This document shows positions 31,874 to 40,153 of a stretch of 64,000 nt of DNA, in pieces; the stretch's first letter is position 1; each line of letters starts with the position of its first letter. This DNA is from Marinifilum sp. D737 (GTDB lineage: Bacteria; Bacteroidota; Bacteroidia; Bacteroidales; Marinifilaceae). Where the stretch lies: contig NZ_JANQCD010000003.1 of assembly GCF_026672275.1 (NCBI RefSeq), positions 183,190-247,189 on the forward strand, written 5' to 3'. Under the pieces are notes generated by a model. The model saw nothing but the letters and a program-made list of their open reading frames with translations. It was not told the DNA's origin and did no database searches. A program made the translations under genes and the position numbers.

Positions 31874-32959
31874 ATGAACCATACTATTTACAGTATCATA
31901 ACGGGCACGGGAAGTTATATCCCATCGCGCTGTATCAAGAACAAGGACTTTCTCGATTACGAGTTTTATGAAGGAAAGGGAGATAAAGTCGATAAATCGA
32001 ATCATGAAATCATTGAAAAATTTCATGAGATTACCACGATAAAGGAAAGGCGTCATGTGTCGGATGATCTTCTTACTTCTGATATCGCTTATGAAGCAGC
32101 TGTAAAGGCCCTGGAGTCGGCAAATGTTGATGGGGAGGAGTTGGATTACATCATTGTCGCTCATAATTTTGGAGATATTAAAAGTGACAGTAAGGCTTTG
32201 GATATTGTTCCTAGTTTAGCTGCAAGGGTAAAGCACAAATTGGGTATCAAGAACCCTAATACAATTGCTTACGATTTGACTTTTGGTTGTCCGGGATGGA
32301 TTCAGGCAGTTATTCAAGCCGATTATTACATAAAATCGGGAGATGCACAAAGGGCTCTGGTTATTGGAGCAGATGTATTGTCCCGGGTTTCTGATCCTCA
32401 CGACCGTGACAGTATGTTGTATGCTGATGGTGCCGGAGCCATTGTATTGGAAGGTAAAAGCAGTGAATGCCCGGTAGGAATTCTTGCACACAAAATGCGT
32501 TCAGACACTTTGGTTTACTCTAAAATGTTGTATATGGGCAGCTCATCCAATCCTCATGTTAAAAATGCAGGCAATCATTTCCTAAAAATGAATGGCCGAA
32601 AATTGTACCAGTATGCACTCGAGCATGTGCCGCAAGCCATTCAAAACTGCCTGGAAAAGAGCAATACTCACTTGAGTGAAATTTCCAAAGTCTTAATTCA
32701 TCAGGCCAACGGAAAAATGGATGAAGCAATACTAAAAAGGCTATATCGTTTGTACAAAATAAACAATATCCCACAGGGAGTAATGCCGATGACCATTGAT
32801 TGGTTGGGCAATTCATCTGTAGCAACCATCCCGACATTGTACGATCTAATTCTAAAAGGGAAATTGGGAGCTTGTGCTGTAAATGAAGGGGAGAAGCTTG
32901 TTTTTGCATCTGTAGGTGCTGGAATGAATATTAATGCTTTTGTATACAAGGTGCAATAA
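31874..32959 (+). CDS. 3-oxoacyl-ACP synthase III-like (KASIII) enzyme
   Basis: This is a 361-residue thiolase-fold condensing enzyme. The catalytic triad is present: Cys139 in TFGCPGWIQA, His276 in LIHQANGKM and Asn313 in DWLGNSSVAT, with the C-terminal GAGMNINAFVY. Length is slightly above FabH (about 320) because of an insertion near residues 30-60. It stands apart from any fatty-acid operon, so it is more likely a specialised condensing enzyme than the housekeeping FabH. SDR, epimerase and acyltransferase-like genes nearby hint at a lipid or secondary-metabolite role (inference). Confidence 0.9.
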   Translation: MNHTIYSIITGTGSYIPSRCIKNKDFLDYEFYEGKGDKVDKSNHEIIEKFHEITTIKERRHVSDDLLTSDIAYEAAVKALESANVDGEELDYIIVAHNFGDIKSDSKALDIVPSLAARVKHKLGIKNPNTIAYDLTFGCPGWIQAVIQADYYIKSGDAQRALVIGADVLSRVSDPHDRDSMLYADGAGAIVLEGKSSECPVGILAHKMRSDTLVYSKMLYMGSSSNPHVKNAGNHFLKMNGRKLYQYALEHVPQAIQNCLEKSNTHLSEISKVLIHQANGKMDEAILKRLYRLYKINNIPQGVMPMTIDWLGNSSVATIPTLYDLILKGKLGACAVNEGEKLVFASVGAGMNINAFVYKVQ

Positions 32960-33097
32960 TTTTAAAATTTATTGCTAAGCATAGCTAATGCAAACATTTA
33001 CAATCTCGTTTATATTATAACAGAGCCTTTGGCAGTAGTTATCTTTAAGAATATGTTTTTATCCTAAAGCATTGTATGCTGAATTTTAAAATGAAAT

Positions 33098-33838
33098 ATG
33101 AAAGAAAATAGAGACCTAAATTTAGCGGTGTTAATTGATGCCGATAATATTCCTTATTCTGCTATCAAAGGAATGCTTGATGAGATCACTAAATTTGGTG
33201 TTCCATCAATAAAAAGGATATATGGTGACTGGACAAAACCAACTGTTTCGGGTTGGAAGCCAGCTTTGCTTGAACATGCGATAACACCAATACAACAATA
33301 CAGTTACACATCTGGAAAAAATGCTACAGATTCAGCGATGATTATTGATGCTATGGATATTTTGTATTCTGGCAAAGTTGGTGGATTTTGCATCGTGTCT
33401 AGTGATAGTGATTTCACCAGGCTGGCAACTCGCTTAAGAGAGGCCGGAATGTTAGTAATTGGTATTGGAGAGAAAAAGACACCTAACCCATTTATAGTAG
33501 CTTGTGATAAATTTATTTACATAGAGATATTAAAAACCAAGACCAAAGAGAAGGAGAGCGAAGAAGATAAGGAATTAGAGAAAGAAGCATTTGATGCAAT
33601 TACTGTAAAAGAGATAAAATTAATTGCTTCAACAATTACTGACTTATCTGATGATGATGGATGGGCATTTTTAGGCGATGTTGGTAGCTTGTTGCAGAAG
33701 AAACAACCAAATTTCGACCCTAGAAACTATGGATTTCAAAAGTTAACCCCATTAATAAAATCAACAGGTAAATTTATAATAGAGCAACGAGATAGTCAGA
33801 AAAGAAAGAGCAAGTTGATCTTTGTGAGGAATAAATAA
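33098..33838 (+). CDS. NYN-domain protein with C-terminal OST-HTH/LOTUS domain
   Basis: This is a 246-residue protein with an N-terminal PIN-like NYN nuclease domain (about 8-145). Acidic residues sit in LIDADNIP, ATDSAMIID and SSDSDFTRL, the expected metal-binding positions. A charged linker (KTKEKESEEDKE) and a LOTUS/OST-HTH RNA-binding domain (about 165-240) follow. Bacterial NYN-LOTUS proteins are thought to process or sense RNA. It is monocistronic, followed closely by a terminator that serves the opposite-strand cold-shock gene. Confidence 0.88.
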   Translation: MKENRDLNLAVLIDADNIPYSAIKGMLDEITKFGVPSIKRIYGDWTKPTVSGWKPALLEHAITPIQQYSYTSGKNATDSAMIIDAMDILYSGKVGGFCIVSSDSDFTRLATRLREAGMLVIGIGEKKTPNPFIVACDKFIYIEILKTKTKEKESEEDKELEKEAFDAITVKEIKLIASTITDLSDDDGWAFLGDVGSLLQKKQPNFDPRNYGFQKLTPLIKSTGKFIIEQRDSQKRKSKLIFVRNK

Positions 33839-33869
33839 AAATCCCTGGAAGTTCATTCTTCCAGGGATT
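33835..33869 (-). terminator. Terminator of the cold-shock gene
   Basis: A perfect 12-bp stem, AATCCCTGGAAG/CTTCCAGGGATT, with a six-base loop. On the minus strand it is followed by TTTTTATTT. It abuts the stop codon of the convergent NYN gene. Confidence 0.85.
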
Positions 33870-33936
33870 AAAAAAATCTTATTGTAACACTAAAGATGCA
33901 TTATGCAAATTTAGAATAATTGAATAAGTTTATAGC

Positions 33937-34131
33937 TTAATAAACAACTTCAACGTCAACAGCGTTTAAGCCTTTTCTTCCTTGTTCTGTATTAAATTTT
34001 ACTTTATCATTTTCTCTGATATTATCAATTAATCCACTACTATGAACAAAAATATCTTCTCCTGTTTCTGTGACTGAGATAAAACCAAATCCTTTAGAAT
34101 CGTTGAAAAATTTTACTGTACCTTCTTGCAT
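33937..34131 (-). CDS. Cold-shock domain protein (CspA family)
   Basis: This 64-residue single-OB-fold protein binds single-stranded RNA/DNA and melts mRNA structure. RNP1 (KGFGFIS) and RNP2 (DIFVHSS) are intact, and the start MQEGTVKFFN is typical. A long AT-rich stretch upstream on its own strand is compatible with the long structured leader common for cold-shock genes. Confidence 0.96.
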   Translation of the reverse strand: MQEGTVKFFNDSKGFGFISVTETGEDIFVHSSGLIDNIRENDKVKFNTEQGRKGLNAVDVEVVY

Positions 34132-34908
34132 CTTTACTAAATTTTAAATTGTTAAATATTTTATTTTATCCGAGAACTCCAATATATTCTATATTAAATT
34201 AGAATATAATTTTTAAAAACAGCTGATCAGCTATTTTTAAAACATTTAAAAAAATAAAGCAATGGATTAATAAAATTGTAAAGAAGAGAAAACTCAAAAA
34301 AACGAAACTACTATAAACTACCTTATAAACATTAAATAGGTGCCCCTGATGGACGACACAAATGTAGAGCTTTTAATTTTAGGAAATAGGTTTTTTGAAT
34401 TAAAAGAAAGAAATGATTTTGTAATTTAATTTCAGCTGAGGTGTATATGTCAGGTATTTAGGAGGTTGTAAAAAAAAGCGATGTTATTTTTAAATGAAGA
34501 AATATTTCAGGAAGTATATTTTAGACTCTATTATCTGAAAAATGACAGATGAGTAGTCATTTCAATGATAATAGTATTGTTGATTAAGCTTCAATTTACA
34601 GTTTACTTTTGGACAAACACATCTTATTTAAATTACGATCTGTAAGTAGTAAATTAGGGTAGAAAATCTAAATGTAACTTGTGTAGGATGCATGAAAATA
34701 ATTGGTCTAGAGTAAATTAGACTGAAGGGTTGCTATGGAATAATTATAAAATTGGAGTTATTTAAAGACTAAAAGAGATCTTAAAACATTTTCTATAATT
34801 AAACTAGTTCGCTTATTAAGAGATTAAGTATTATTTTTAAAATTAGAGGTTAATAAAGCTTATCTTTCTAAGGATGTATATGAATTGCTCAAATTAATAA
34901 AATAATAT
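34132..34908. other. Long AT-rich intergenic region with a conserved non-coding element
   Basis: About 780 bases without a convincing ORF. A near-perfect 24-base palindrome centred on AGCTGATCAGCT lies at 34214-34239 in the probable cold-shock leader. From 34654 to about 34745 the sequence matches an element also found at 38388 and 42293, listed separately. Confidence 0.55.
34654..34745 (+). other. Conserved non-coding element, copy C
   Basis: It starts TTAGGGTA and aligns without gaps to the copy at 42293 over the first 43 bases at roughly two thirds identity. A later GAAGGGTT block matches after a one- or two-base shift. It lies about 165 bases upstream of the SDR gene. It may be a promoter/leader or small RNA. 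Confidence 0.4.
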
Positions 34909-35694
34909 ATGAATTTCGCAGTAATTTCAGGAGCGGCAGCAGGTCTTGGTAAATCATTTTCTTATGAATTAGCAAAGATTGGTTATGATACGATACTCAT
35001 TGATTTACCCAACACTGGATTGAAAAATATATGTGTGGAAATTGAAAATAAATTCGATCGTAAATCTTTATATTATGAAACTGATTTAACTAACATTGAA
35101 AATATAGTTGAAATAACAAATGACATTAACAAACGATACAATGTCTCAATTTTAATAAACAACGCAGGTGTTGGAGGGACCAAAAGGTTTAACGATGCTG
35201 ATATCAATTACCTGAATACAATTATCCAATTAAATGTAATGGCGACTACCATTATGACAAAACAGTTATTTCAAAATTTGAAAAAGCAGGAGAATTCATA
35301 TGTTCTTAACGTTTCTAGTATGGCTGCATTTAGTCCGGTTGCCTTTAAAACAGTTTATCCTGCATCAAAAGTATTTGTAAATTACTTTTCTCTTGGTTTA
35401 TACGAGGAATGTAAAAATTCAAATATTTTTATAAGTGTATTAAATCCCGGACCAATGAAAACTAATCCTGAGGTAACCGAAAGAATTAACAGACAAGGAT
35501 TTTTGGGTAAAGTTGGATTATTATCAACAGAGAAAGTAGCCAAGATATCAATCAAGCAGCTTTTTAAAAGAAACACATTTATAATGCTTAACGGAAACAA
35601 GTTTGGTTGGTTAATGTTAAAAGCAGTGCCAATATGGTTGAGACTTTCTTTGTTTTCGAAAGCTGTGCGTAGAGAATTAAAACATAAACAGTAG
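34909..35694 (+). CDS. Short-chain dehydrogenase/reductase
   Basis: This is a 261-residue SDR-family NAD(P)-dependent oxidoreductase. The cofactor-binding glycine motif is in SGAAAGLGKS, with NNAGVGG, catalytic Ser in NVSSMAAF, and catalytic Tyr and Lys in YPASK. A hydrophobic C-terminal stretch (KFGWLMLKAVPIWLRLSLF) suggests membrane association, as in SDRs acting on lipid substrates. Its stop codon overlaps the GTG start of the next gene by one base, so the pair is translationally coupled. Confidence 0.92.
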   Translation: MNFAVISGAAAGLGKSFSYELAKIGYDTILIDLPNTGLKNICVEIENKFDRKSLYYETDLTNIENIVEITNDINKRYNVSILINNAGVGGTKRFNDADINYLNTIIQLNVMATTIMTKQLFQNLKKQENSYVLNVSSMAAFSPVAFKTVYPASKVFVNYFSLGLYEECKNSNIFISVLNPGPMKTNPEVTERINRQGFLGKVGLLSTEKVAKISIKQLFKRNTFIMLNGNKFGWLMLKAVPIWLRLSLFSKAVRRELKHKQ

Positions 35695-36665
35695 TGGACA
35701 AAGTATTTGTAACTGGGATAAATGGATTGTTAGGTACAAATTTAGCTTTTATGCTTATTGAGCAAGGGTTTTACGTTACTGCCTTAATACGCAGGAAAAG
35801 TAATTTTGTAAAATCTGAACTTAGAAATTTAAAACTTGTCGAGGGAGATTTGTCTGATTTAAATAAGATTATTGATGAAGTAAAAGGTTGTCGGTATGTT
35901 GTTCATACAGCTGCAAATACTTCACAAGGATTATTAAAACTTAAGGATTATCATCAGACAAATGTGCAGGGAACTGAAAACATCATCAAAGCTTGTATAC
36001 AGAACAATATAGAGAAGCTAATATACATTGGTTCGGCAAATACTTATGGTTATGGAAGCTTAGCTGATCCAGGTGACGAATGTAAGCCCATTAAAGCACC
36101 TTTTACAAAATCGCTTTATGCAATTAGCAAAAAACAGGCTCAGGATGTTATCGATAAGGAAACCGCAAGGTTGAACATTACAACCATAAGCCCAACTTTT
36201 ATGCTTGGCGCCTATGATACTAAACCAAGCTCTGGGAAAATAATACTATATGCATTAAATAAACGCTTTGTATTTTACCCTTCAGGGGGAAAAAATTTTG
36301 TTCATGTCTCTGATGTGGCAAAAGCTATCATAAAGGCATTTGAGCTGAAAAAGTCAGGTGAAAAGTTCATTCTTGCCAATGAAAATTTATCTTATAAGGA
36401 GTTCTATGAAAAAATGATATTAATCAACAGTCAAAAAACAGTATTAATTCGTATTCCCGATTATTTGTTATTGACTATGGGTTTGATTGGAGATTTATTT
36501 AGAATTCTAAAATTTAAAACCAATATATCATCTGTAAATGCAAGAATATTAACAATTAACAATTATTATAACAACAAAAAAGCAAAACAGGGTTTGGGTA
36601 TTAAATTTACATCGGTTGATAAAGCAATATATGATTCGTTAAATTTTTATAATAATAGACGGTAG
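35694..36665 (+). CDS. NAD-dependent epimerase/dehydratase family protein
   Basis: This is a 323-residue extended SDR. It begins with the Rossmann motif VFVTGINGLLGTNL, has the active-site Tyr-x3-Lys as YAISKKQ, and GSANTYGYG as the Ser/Thr-containing strand. The start is GTG, overlapping the previous stop (TAGTG), which fixes translational coupling. It resembles dihydroflavonol-4-reductase/3-beta-hydroxysteroid dehydrogenase-like members more than nucleotide-sugar epimerases. With the coupled SDR it could carry out two successive redox steps on one lipid-like substrate (inference). Confidence 0.9.
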   Translation: MDKVFVTGINGLLGTNLAFMLIEQGFYVTALIRRKSNFVKSELRNLKLVEGDLSDLNKIIDEVKGCRYVVHTAANTSQGLLKLKDYHQTNVQGTENIIKACIQNNIEKLIYIGSANTYGYGSLADPGDECKPIKAPFTKSLYAISKKQAQDVIDKETARLNITTISPTFMLGAYDTKPSSGKIILYALNKRFVFYPSGGKNFVHVSDVAKAIIKAFELKKSGEKFILANENLSYKEFYEKMILINSQKTVLIRIPDYLLLTMGLIGDLFRILKFKTNISSVNARILTINNYYNNKKAKQGLGIKFTSVDKAIYDSLNFYNNRR

Positions 36666-37024
36666 AACTATAAAGAGTGCTTATTATGGGATCCTATTTA
36701 TGTATAAAATGAGCAATTTCCAACCAAATAGCTGTATGTTTCTATTATTTACTATTTTATTTGGATATTTCAATAACCTTTAAGAAAAGAGTACGTATAC
36801 ATATTGATAATTCAGTTTAGAATAGGTATAACGAATTGCCTATTATTCTCCTAAGTATGATCTGATCGAATTCCAATCTTAATTGAAAAATTCTGGAAAA
36901 ATTACCATTATACCAGATTTGTGATCTAAAATTGATTACAAGCACTTTAGATTTAATGGACATAATTTAAGAATGAGATTTCAGCTCACCTAAGAAAACG
37001 GATTTTCACCCTAAAATAGGTCTA
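36666..37024. other. Intergenic region with candidate operator
   Basis: About 360 AT-rich bases. Directly before the next start codon is GGATTTT-CAC-CCTAAAATAGG (37000-37019), whose CCTA-AAA-TAGG is palindromic. A related block lies upstream of the histidine kinase. A further CACCTAAG is at 36987. Confidence 0.45.
37000..37020 (+). promoter_or_regulatory. Candidate operator upstream of the 101-residue gene
   Basis: GGATTTT followed by CCTA-N3-TAGG, ending 4 bases before ATG 37025. The same GGATTTT/CCTA/TAGG arrangement recurs at 37385-37404, before the histidine kinase gene. Confidence 0.35.
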
Positions 37025-37330
37025 ATGAAAAAGAAACAATTCATACAGGATTTGATTCAGGATGCAGCCTGTCAGGCTAAAGATAAAGAATATATAATCA
37101 CCGAAGTTGCTAAGGTAGAGCTTGATGAGATGATACGAAGTGGAGTTTGTTCAATGACAATAAATGATTTATCATCGGTGGGTATGAGACAAATTGTTAA
37201 AGGTAATTTACAATATTTTATACAAGCCATGACTATAGATTCAAAGCAAAGATTCATGTCAAAACATCTTGAATACAGATCTTTTGTCAATGCTAGATTT
37301 GAAATTAAATCCCTTTGGCCATTTTATTAG
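37025..37330 (+). CDS. Conserved-looking 101-residue protein of unknown function
   Basis: A soluble, mostly helical small protein (MKKKQFIQDLIQDAACQA, ending KSLWPFY). There is no signal peptide, membrane segment or known motif. It lies 101 bases upstream of an orphan histidine kinase, and the two share a leader motif, so they may be co-regulated. Function unknown. Confidence 0.6.
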   Translation: MKKKQFIQDLIQDAACQAKDKEYIITEVAKVELDEMIRSGVCSMTINDLSSVGMRQIVKGNLQYFIQAMTIDSKQRFMSKHLEYRSFVNARFEIKSLWPFY

Positions 37331-37384
37331 TTGTGAATTCGTTATATATCAGTGTAACAAAATAGGTTTGTACATTTTTAATGT

Positions 37385-37405
37385 GGATTTTGTCCTACTT
37401 AGGTG
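37385..37405 (+). promoter_or_regulatory. Candidate operator upstream of the orphan histidine kinase
   Basis: GGATTTT-GT-CCTACTTAGG, the second copy of the motif at 37000. Its CCTA-CT-TAGG is an imperfect palindrome. The kinase start follows 27 bases later (37432), or 60 bases later for the alternative start. Confidence 0.35.
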
Positions 37406-37431
37406 AACAATTCGAAGTATGATCTAATTCA

Positions 37432-38172
37432 ATGCATTTTGTAATTAGAACTAGAGATATCGATATGAAAACTAAAAATGAACTTCTTAAAGAGAGGCTG
37501 CAATTTATTGCTGAAATAGCACATGAGATAAGGATTCCTTTAGCGGGAATAATAAGTTTTTCTGAACTTTTGCTTACCCCAAATTTGGATAGAGGAAAAA
37601 TTATTATCTATTCCAATTATATAAACACTTGCTCATCTAGCCTGTTAGAATTATTGAATAATTTAATAATTAGATCTAAATTAGAATCACAAGATGGGAT
37701 TGTAGTTAATGGAATCTTAGATTTAAATTTATTCCTAGATGAATCTACAAAGCATTTTAAAATGCAAAGTGAATTATCAAACACTAGTTTGAGCACAGTA
37801 TATGGACTAAAAGGAGATGCTTCCATGATAATTACTGACTCACTAAAATTGAATGTAATTCTAAACAATCTAATAGGAAATGCAATTAAATTTACGAAAA
37901 AAGGGAAAATCAAAATCGGTTACCTTAAGCGACAGAATTATTTGGAGTTTTATGTTGAGGACTCTGGTATTGGAATTCCTAATGAGGTTAAAAAGAATAT
38001 ATTTAAGCCCTTTTATCAAGTAAAGAACAAAGTTAATAGTTCAGGATTAGGGCTTTCAGTTACAAAATCTTTAGTAGAATTGTTGGGCGGAGATATTTGG
38101 TTTAACTCAAAACAAAATATTGGCACAAAATTTTCATTCACTATACCATATAAGCAAATTATTATGGAATAA
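37432..38172 (+). CDS. Orphan cytoplasmic sensor histidine kinase
   Basis: This 246-residue kinase consists only of HisKA and HATPase_c. The phosphorylated His is His31 in IAHEIRIPLAG, the N box is NNLIGNAIKFTKKG, the G boxes are EDSGIGIP and SGLGLSVTKSLVELLGG. It has no sensor or membrane domain, and no response regulator is adjacent. The internal Met12 (37465, MKTKNELL) is an equally good start. It may receive signals through a partner protein; the adjacent 101-residue protein is one candidate. Confidence 0.9.
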   Translation: MHFVIRTRDIDMKTKNELLKERLQFIAEIAHEIRIPLAGIISFSELLLTPNLDRGKIIIYSNYINTCSSSLLELLNNLIIRSKLESQDGIVVNGILDLNLFLDESTKHFKMQSELSNTSLSTVYGLKGDASMIITDSLKLNVILNNLIGNAIKFTKKGKIKIGYLKRQNYLEFYVEDSGIGIPNEVKKNIFKPFYQVKNKVNSSGLGLSVTKSLVELLGGDIWFNSKQNIGTKFSFTIPYKQIIME

Positions 38173-38799
38173 TACACTTATTTGTTGGATTAGAGTTTTA
38201 AAGATTATTTTTAATATCTCATCAAGCAATTATAATCCTTAGGCAATTCCACATCATTAACTTGGATGTATTTGAATTTTACTTTCATTATCTCTCTTAA
38301 AAATTGTTTTGCTTCATGAGTTTAATAGTCAAATTATAACCTCCTTGTGTTTTTAATCTAATTTGCTAATTTTCAAAGGGAAATATGTTAGGGTAATTCT
38401 CTTGTGTGTAATTCTTGCAAAGTCAATGAATAGTGTTGTTTGTGCAGGGGTAGTGTGGTTCTGGTGGGGTGCTAAAGAATCGAAACTGATAGTGTTATCA
38501 GTATTTTCATATTGCCCTGTTTAGGGTCAAAATTATCCACAAGAATTGTGTAGATATTAAATCACTTACTCAAATGCATTTTCTAATGAAAAATTTTGGT
38601 GCTGCTATAGTATTTTGCACTTCCTTAAAAAGTATCTCTATGATTATTAGCAAACCTAAGCTGTTGGTGTTTTTTGCAATGGCATTAGAATTTAAACACT
38701 TAAAAATATAATTTTTAAGCCAAAAGCATTTGAGAACTGTAATACGAGAAGAGAATATTAGTTTATTTGGAGTATGAATTTATAAATTAATAATGTCCA
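38173..38799. other. Long intergenic region with conserved non-coding element
   Basis: About 630 AT-rich bases without a gene. The element at 38388-38480 aligns without gaps to 42293-42385, including a GGTTCTGGTGGG block at the same offset in both. Confidence 0.5.
38388..38480 (+). other. Conserved non-coding element, copy A
   Basis: It starts TTAGGGTAA and carries ATTCTTG at offset 24 and GGTTCTGGTGG at offset 69. The same words at the same offsets occur in copy B at 42293. Identity over the first 43 bases is about three quarters. No shared reading frame is evident, so an RNA or DNA function is likelier than coding. Confidence 0.5.
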
Positions 38800-39432
38800 T
38801 TGAAATTCAAAAATCAATACTACTTTGAGATCCTGGCGGTCATAGTAACGGCAGTATTTAAGTTCATCTTAATGGATTGGAAAAATTTAAGGGCATTCTA
38901 TACATCAGGTGTTATTTTGTTTTGGCTTATTTATATTTTGTACAGAGTAAAAACTAATCCCAAAAGCTTGCATATTTGGGGTTTTAAGAAAGAGCATTTC
39001 AAGCAAACAATAATTTATTTGATCCCTATAATTTTTATAAGTATTGTAATATCTGTTATTTATGGGAGTTATAATAGTAAGCTATCTTTTTCCTGGCATT
39101 TTATTTTGATATTTTTACTTTATCCATGTTGGGGTATTATTCAACAATTTATGATGTTGGGTATTATATCACATAACTTAATAGCCATTTCAGAAGTGAA
39201 AATTAACAGGTTTTTTATCATTTTTCTGGTATCAACTTTATTTAGCTTAATTCATTACCCAAGTTATGTGCTTATGATTTTCGCCTTCTTTTTAGAGATG
39301 GTGTTTATTACAGTATATCTAAAATGGAGAAATTTGTGGGCTATTGGTCTTGCTCATGGTTGGATTGCAACATTTATATTGTACTTTGTTTTGAATCGCG
39401 ATCTATGGTCTGAACTCTTTGTACGATTCTAA
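38800..39432 (+). CDS. CPBP-like integral membrane protein (Abi/CAAX protease fold), first motif altered
   Basis: This is a 210-residue protein with about six membrane segments. It resembles the CPBP intramembrane protease family: FSLIHYP (motif 2) and AHGWIAT (motif 3) are present. The first motif, normally EExxR, reads IIQQFMM, so the catalytic Glu pair is replaced by Gln. It may be inactive as a protease or belong to a divergent branch. The start is TTG at 38800; the upstream ATG at 38793 is out of frame, and Met25 is a possible later start. Convergent with the minus-strand pair that follows. Confidence 0.7.
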   Translation: MKFKNQYYFEILAVIVTAVFKFILMDWKNLRAFYTSGVILFWLIYILYRVKTNPKSLHIWGFKKEHFKQTIIYLIPIIFISIVISVIYGSYNSKLSFSWHFILIFLLYPCWGIIQQFMMLGIISHNLIAISEVKINRFFIIFLVSTLFSLIHYPSYVLMIFAFFLEMVFITVYLKWRNLWAIGLAHGWIATFILYFVLNRDLWSELFVRF

Positions 39433-40151
39433 ATATCAAAGAATCTACGCAACTTTATTTCAGCCTTGAGCCTATAATGCACAAATAACAATAATGTTGA
39501 TATTGGTAATAGACATGATTCTGCAATGATACTCCATCGAAGTTGAATAGCATTTTTAAAATAGAGTGATATAAAAATTTCTGTGCAGATCAGAAATATG
39601 CCTATTGCAAAAAATATTGCTGCTAAGATGTTAAATCCATGATGTTTTGATATTTTCACAATCCAAAACACTATAACCAAGAGAGCATATAGCGAAACAA
39701 GAATAGGTATTCCTAGTTTTATTCCCCAACCCGTATTTGTACTTATCAAATCTAGAAGTACAATTAGAAGAGCATTGGAAAAGAAATTACCCAAGACTAA
39801 AAAAATGACTTTGTTACGACTGAATGTGAAACAGCTGATGTTGGCAAAAAGTGCTATGGAGACAACTGCATTATATAATGACCAGGAGATTGTTTTGTTT
39901 AAAACTAAATTGATAATCATTGTTGCAATACTTCCTGATAATAAGATTATGCCAGATATTTCCCAAAACAGTTTTCGTTTCTGAGCATTTGTCAGGTTCT
40001 TACTACAATTCTGAATTTCACTCTCAAAATTAAATTGTTTTGATTTTGATTCATGAGGGACACTCGGTTTCTTTCCTTTGGATAAACCACACAATGGACA
40101 AAAAGTCATATTGGTGTCCAATTCTACACCACAATAATTGCAAAAGCTCAT
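39429..40151 (-). CDS. Zinc-ribbon membrane protein, DUF6320-like
   Basis: This is a 240-residue protein with an N-terminal zinc ribbon (CNYCGVELD and CPLCGLSKG, four Cys) and about six membrane segments from residue 65 onward. It resembles DUF6320 proteins, often found beside condensation/acyltransferase-like genes. Its start is two bases after the stop of the acyltransferase-like gene, so the two are one operon and probably one complex. Its end overlaps the convergent CPBP-like gene by four bases. Function unknown. Confidence 0.78.
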   Translation of the reverse strand: MSFCNYCGVELDTNMTFCPLCGLSKGKKPSVPHESKSKQFNFESEIQNCSKNLTNAQKRKLFWEISGIILLSGSIATMIINLVLNKTISWSLYNAVVSIALFANISCFTFSRNKVIFLVLGNFFSNALLIVLLDLISTNTGWGIKLGIPILVSLYALLVIVFWIVKISKHHGFNILAAIFFAIGIFLICTEIFISLYFKNAIQLRWSIIAESCLLPISTLLLFVHYRLKAEIKLRRFFDI

Positions 40152-40153
40152 AT

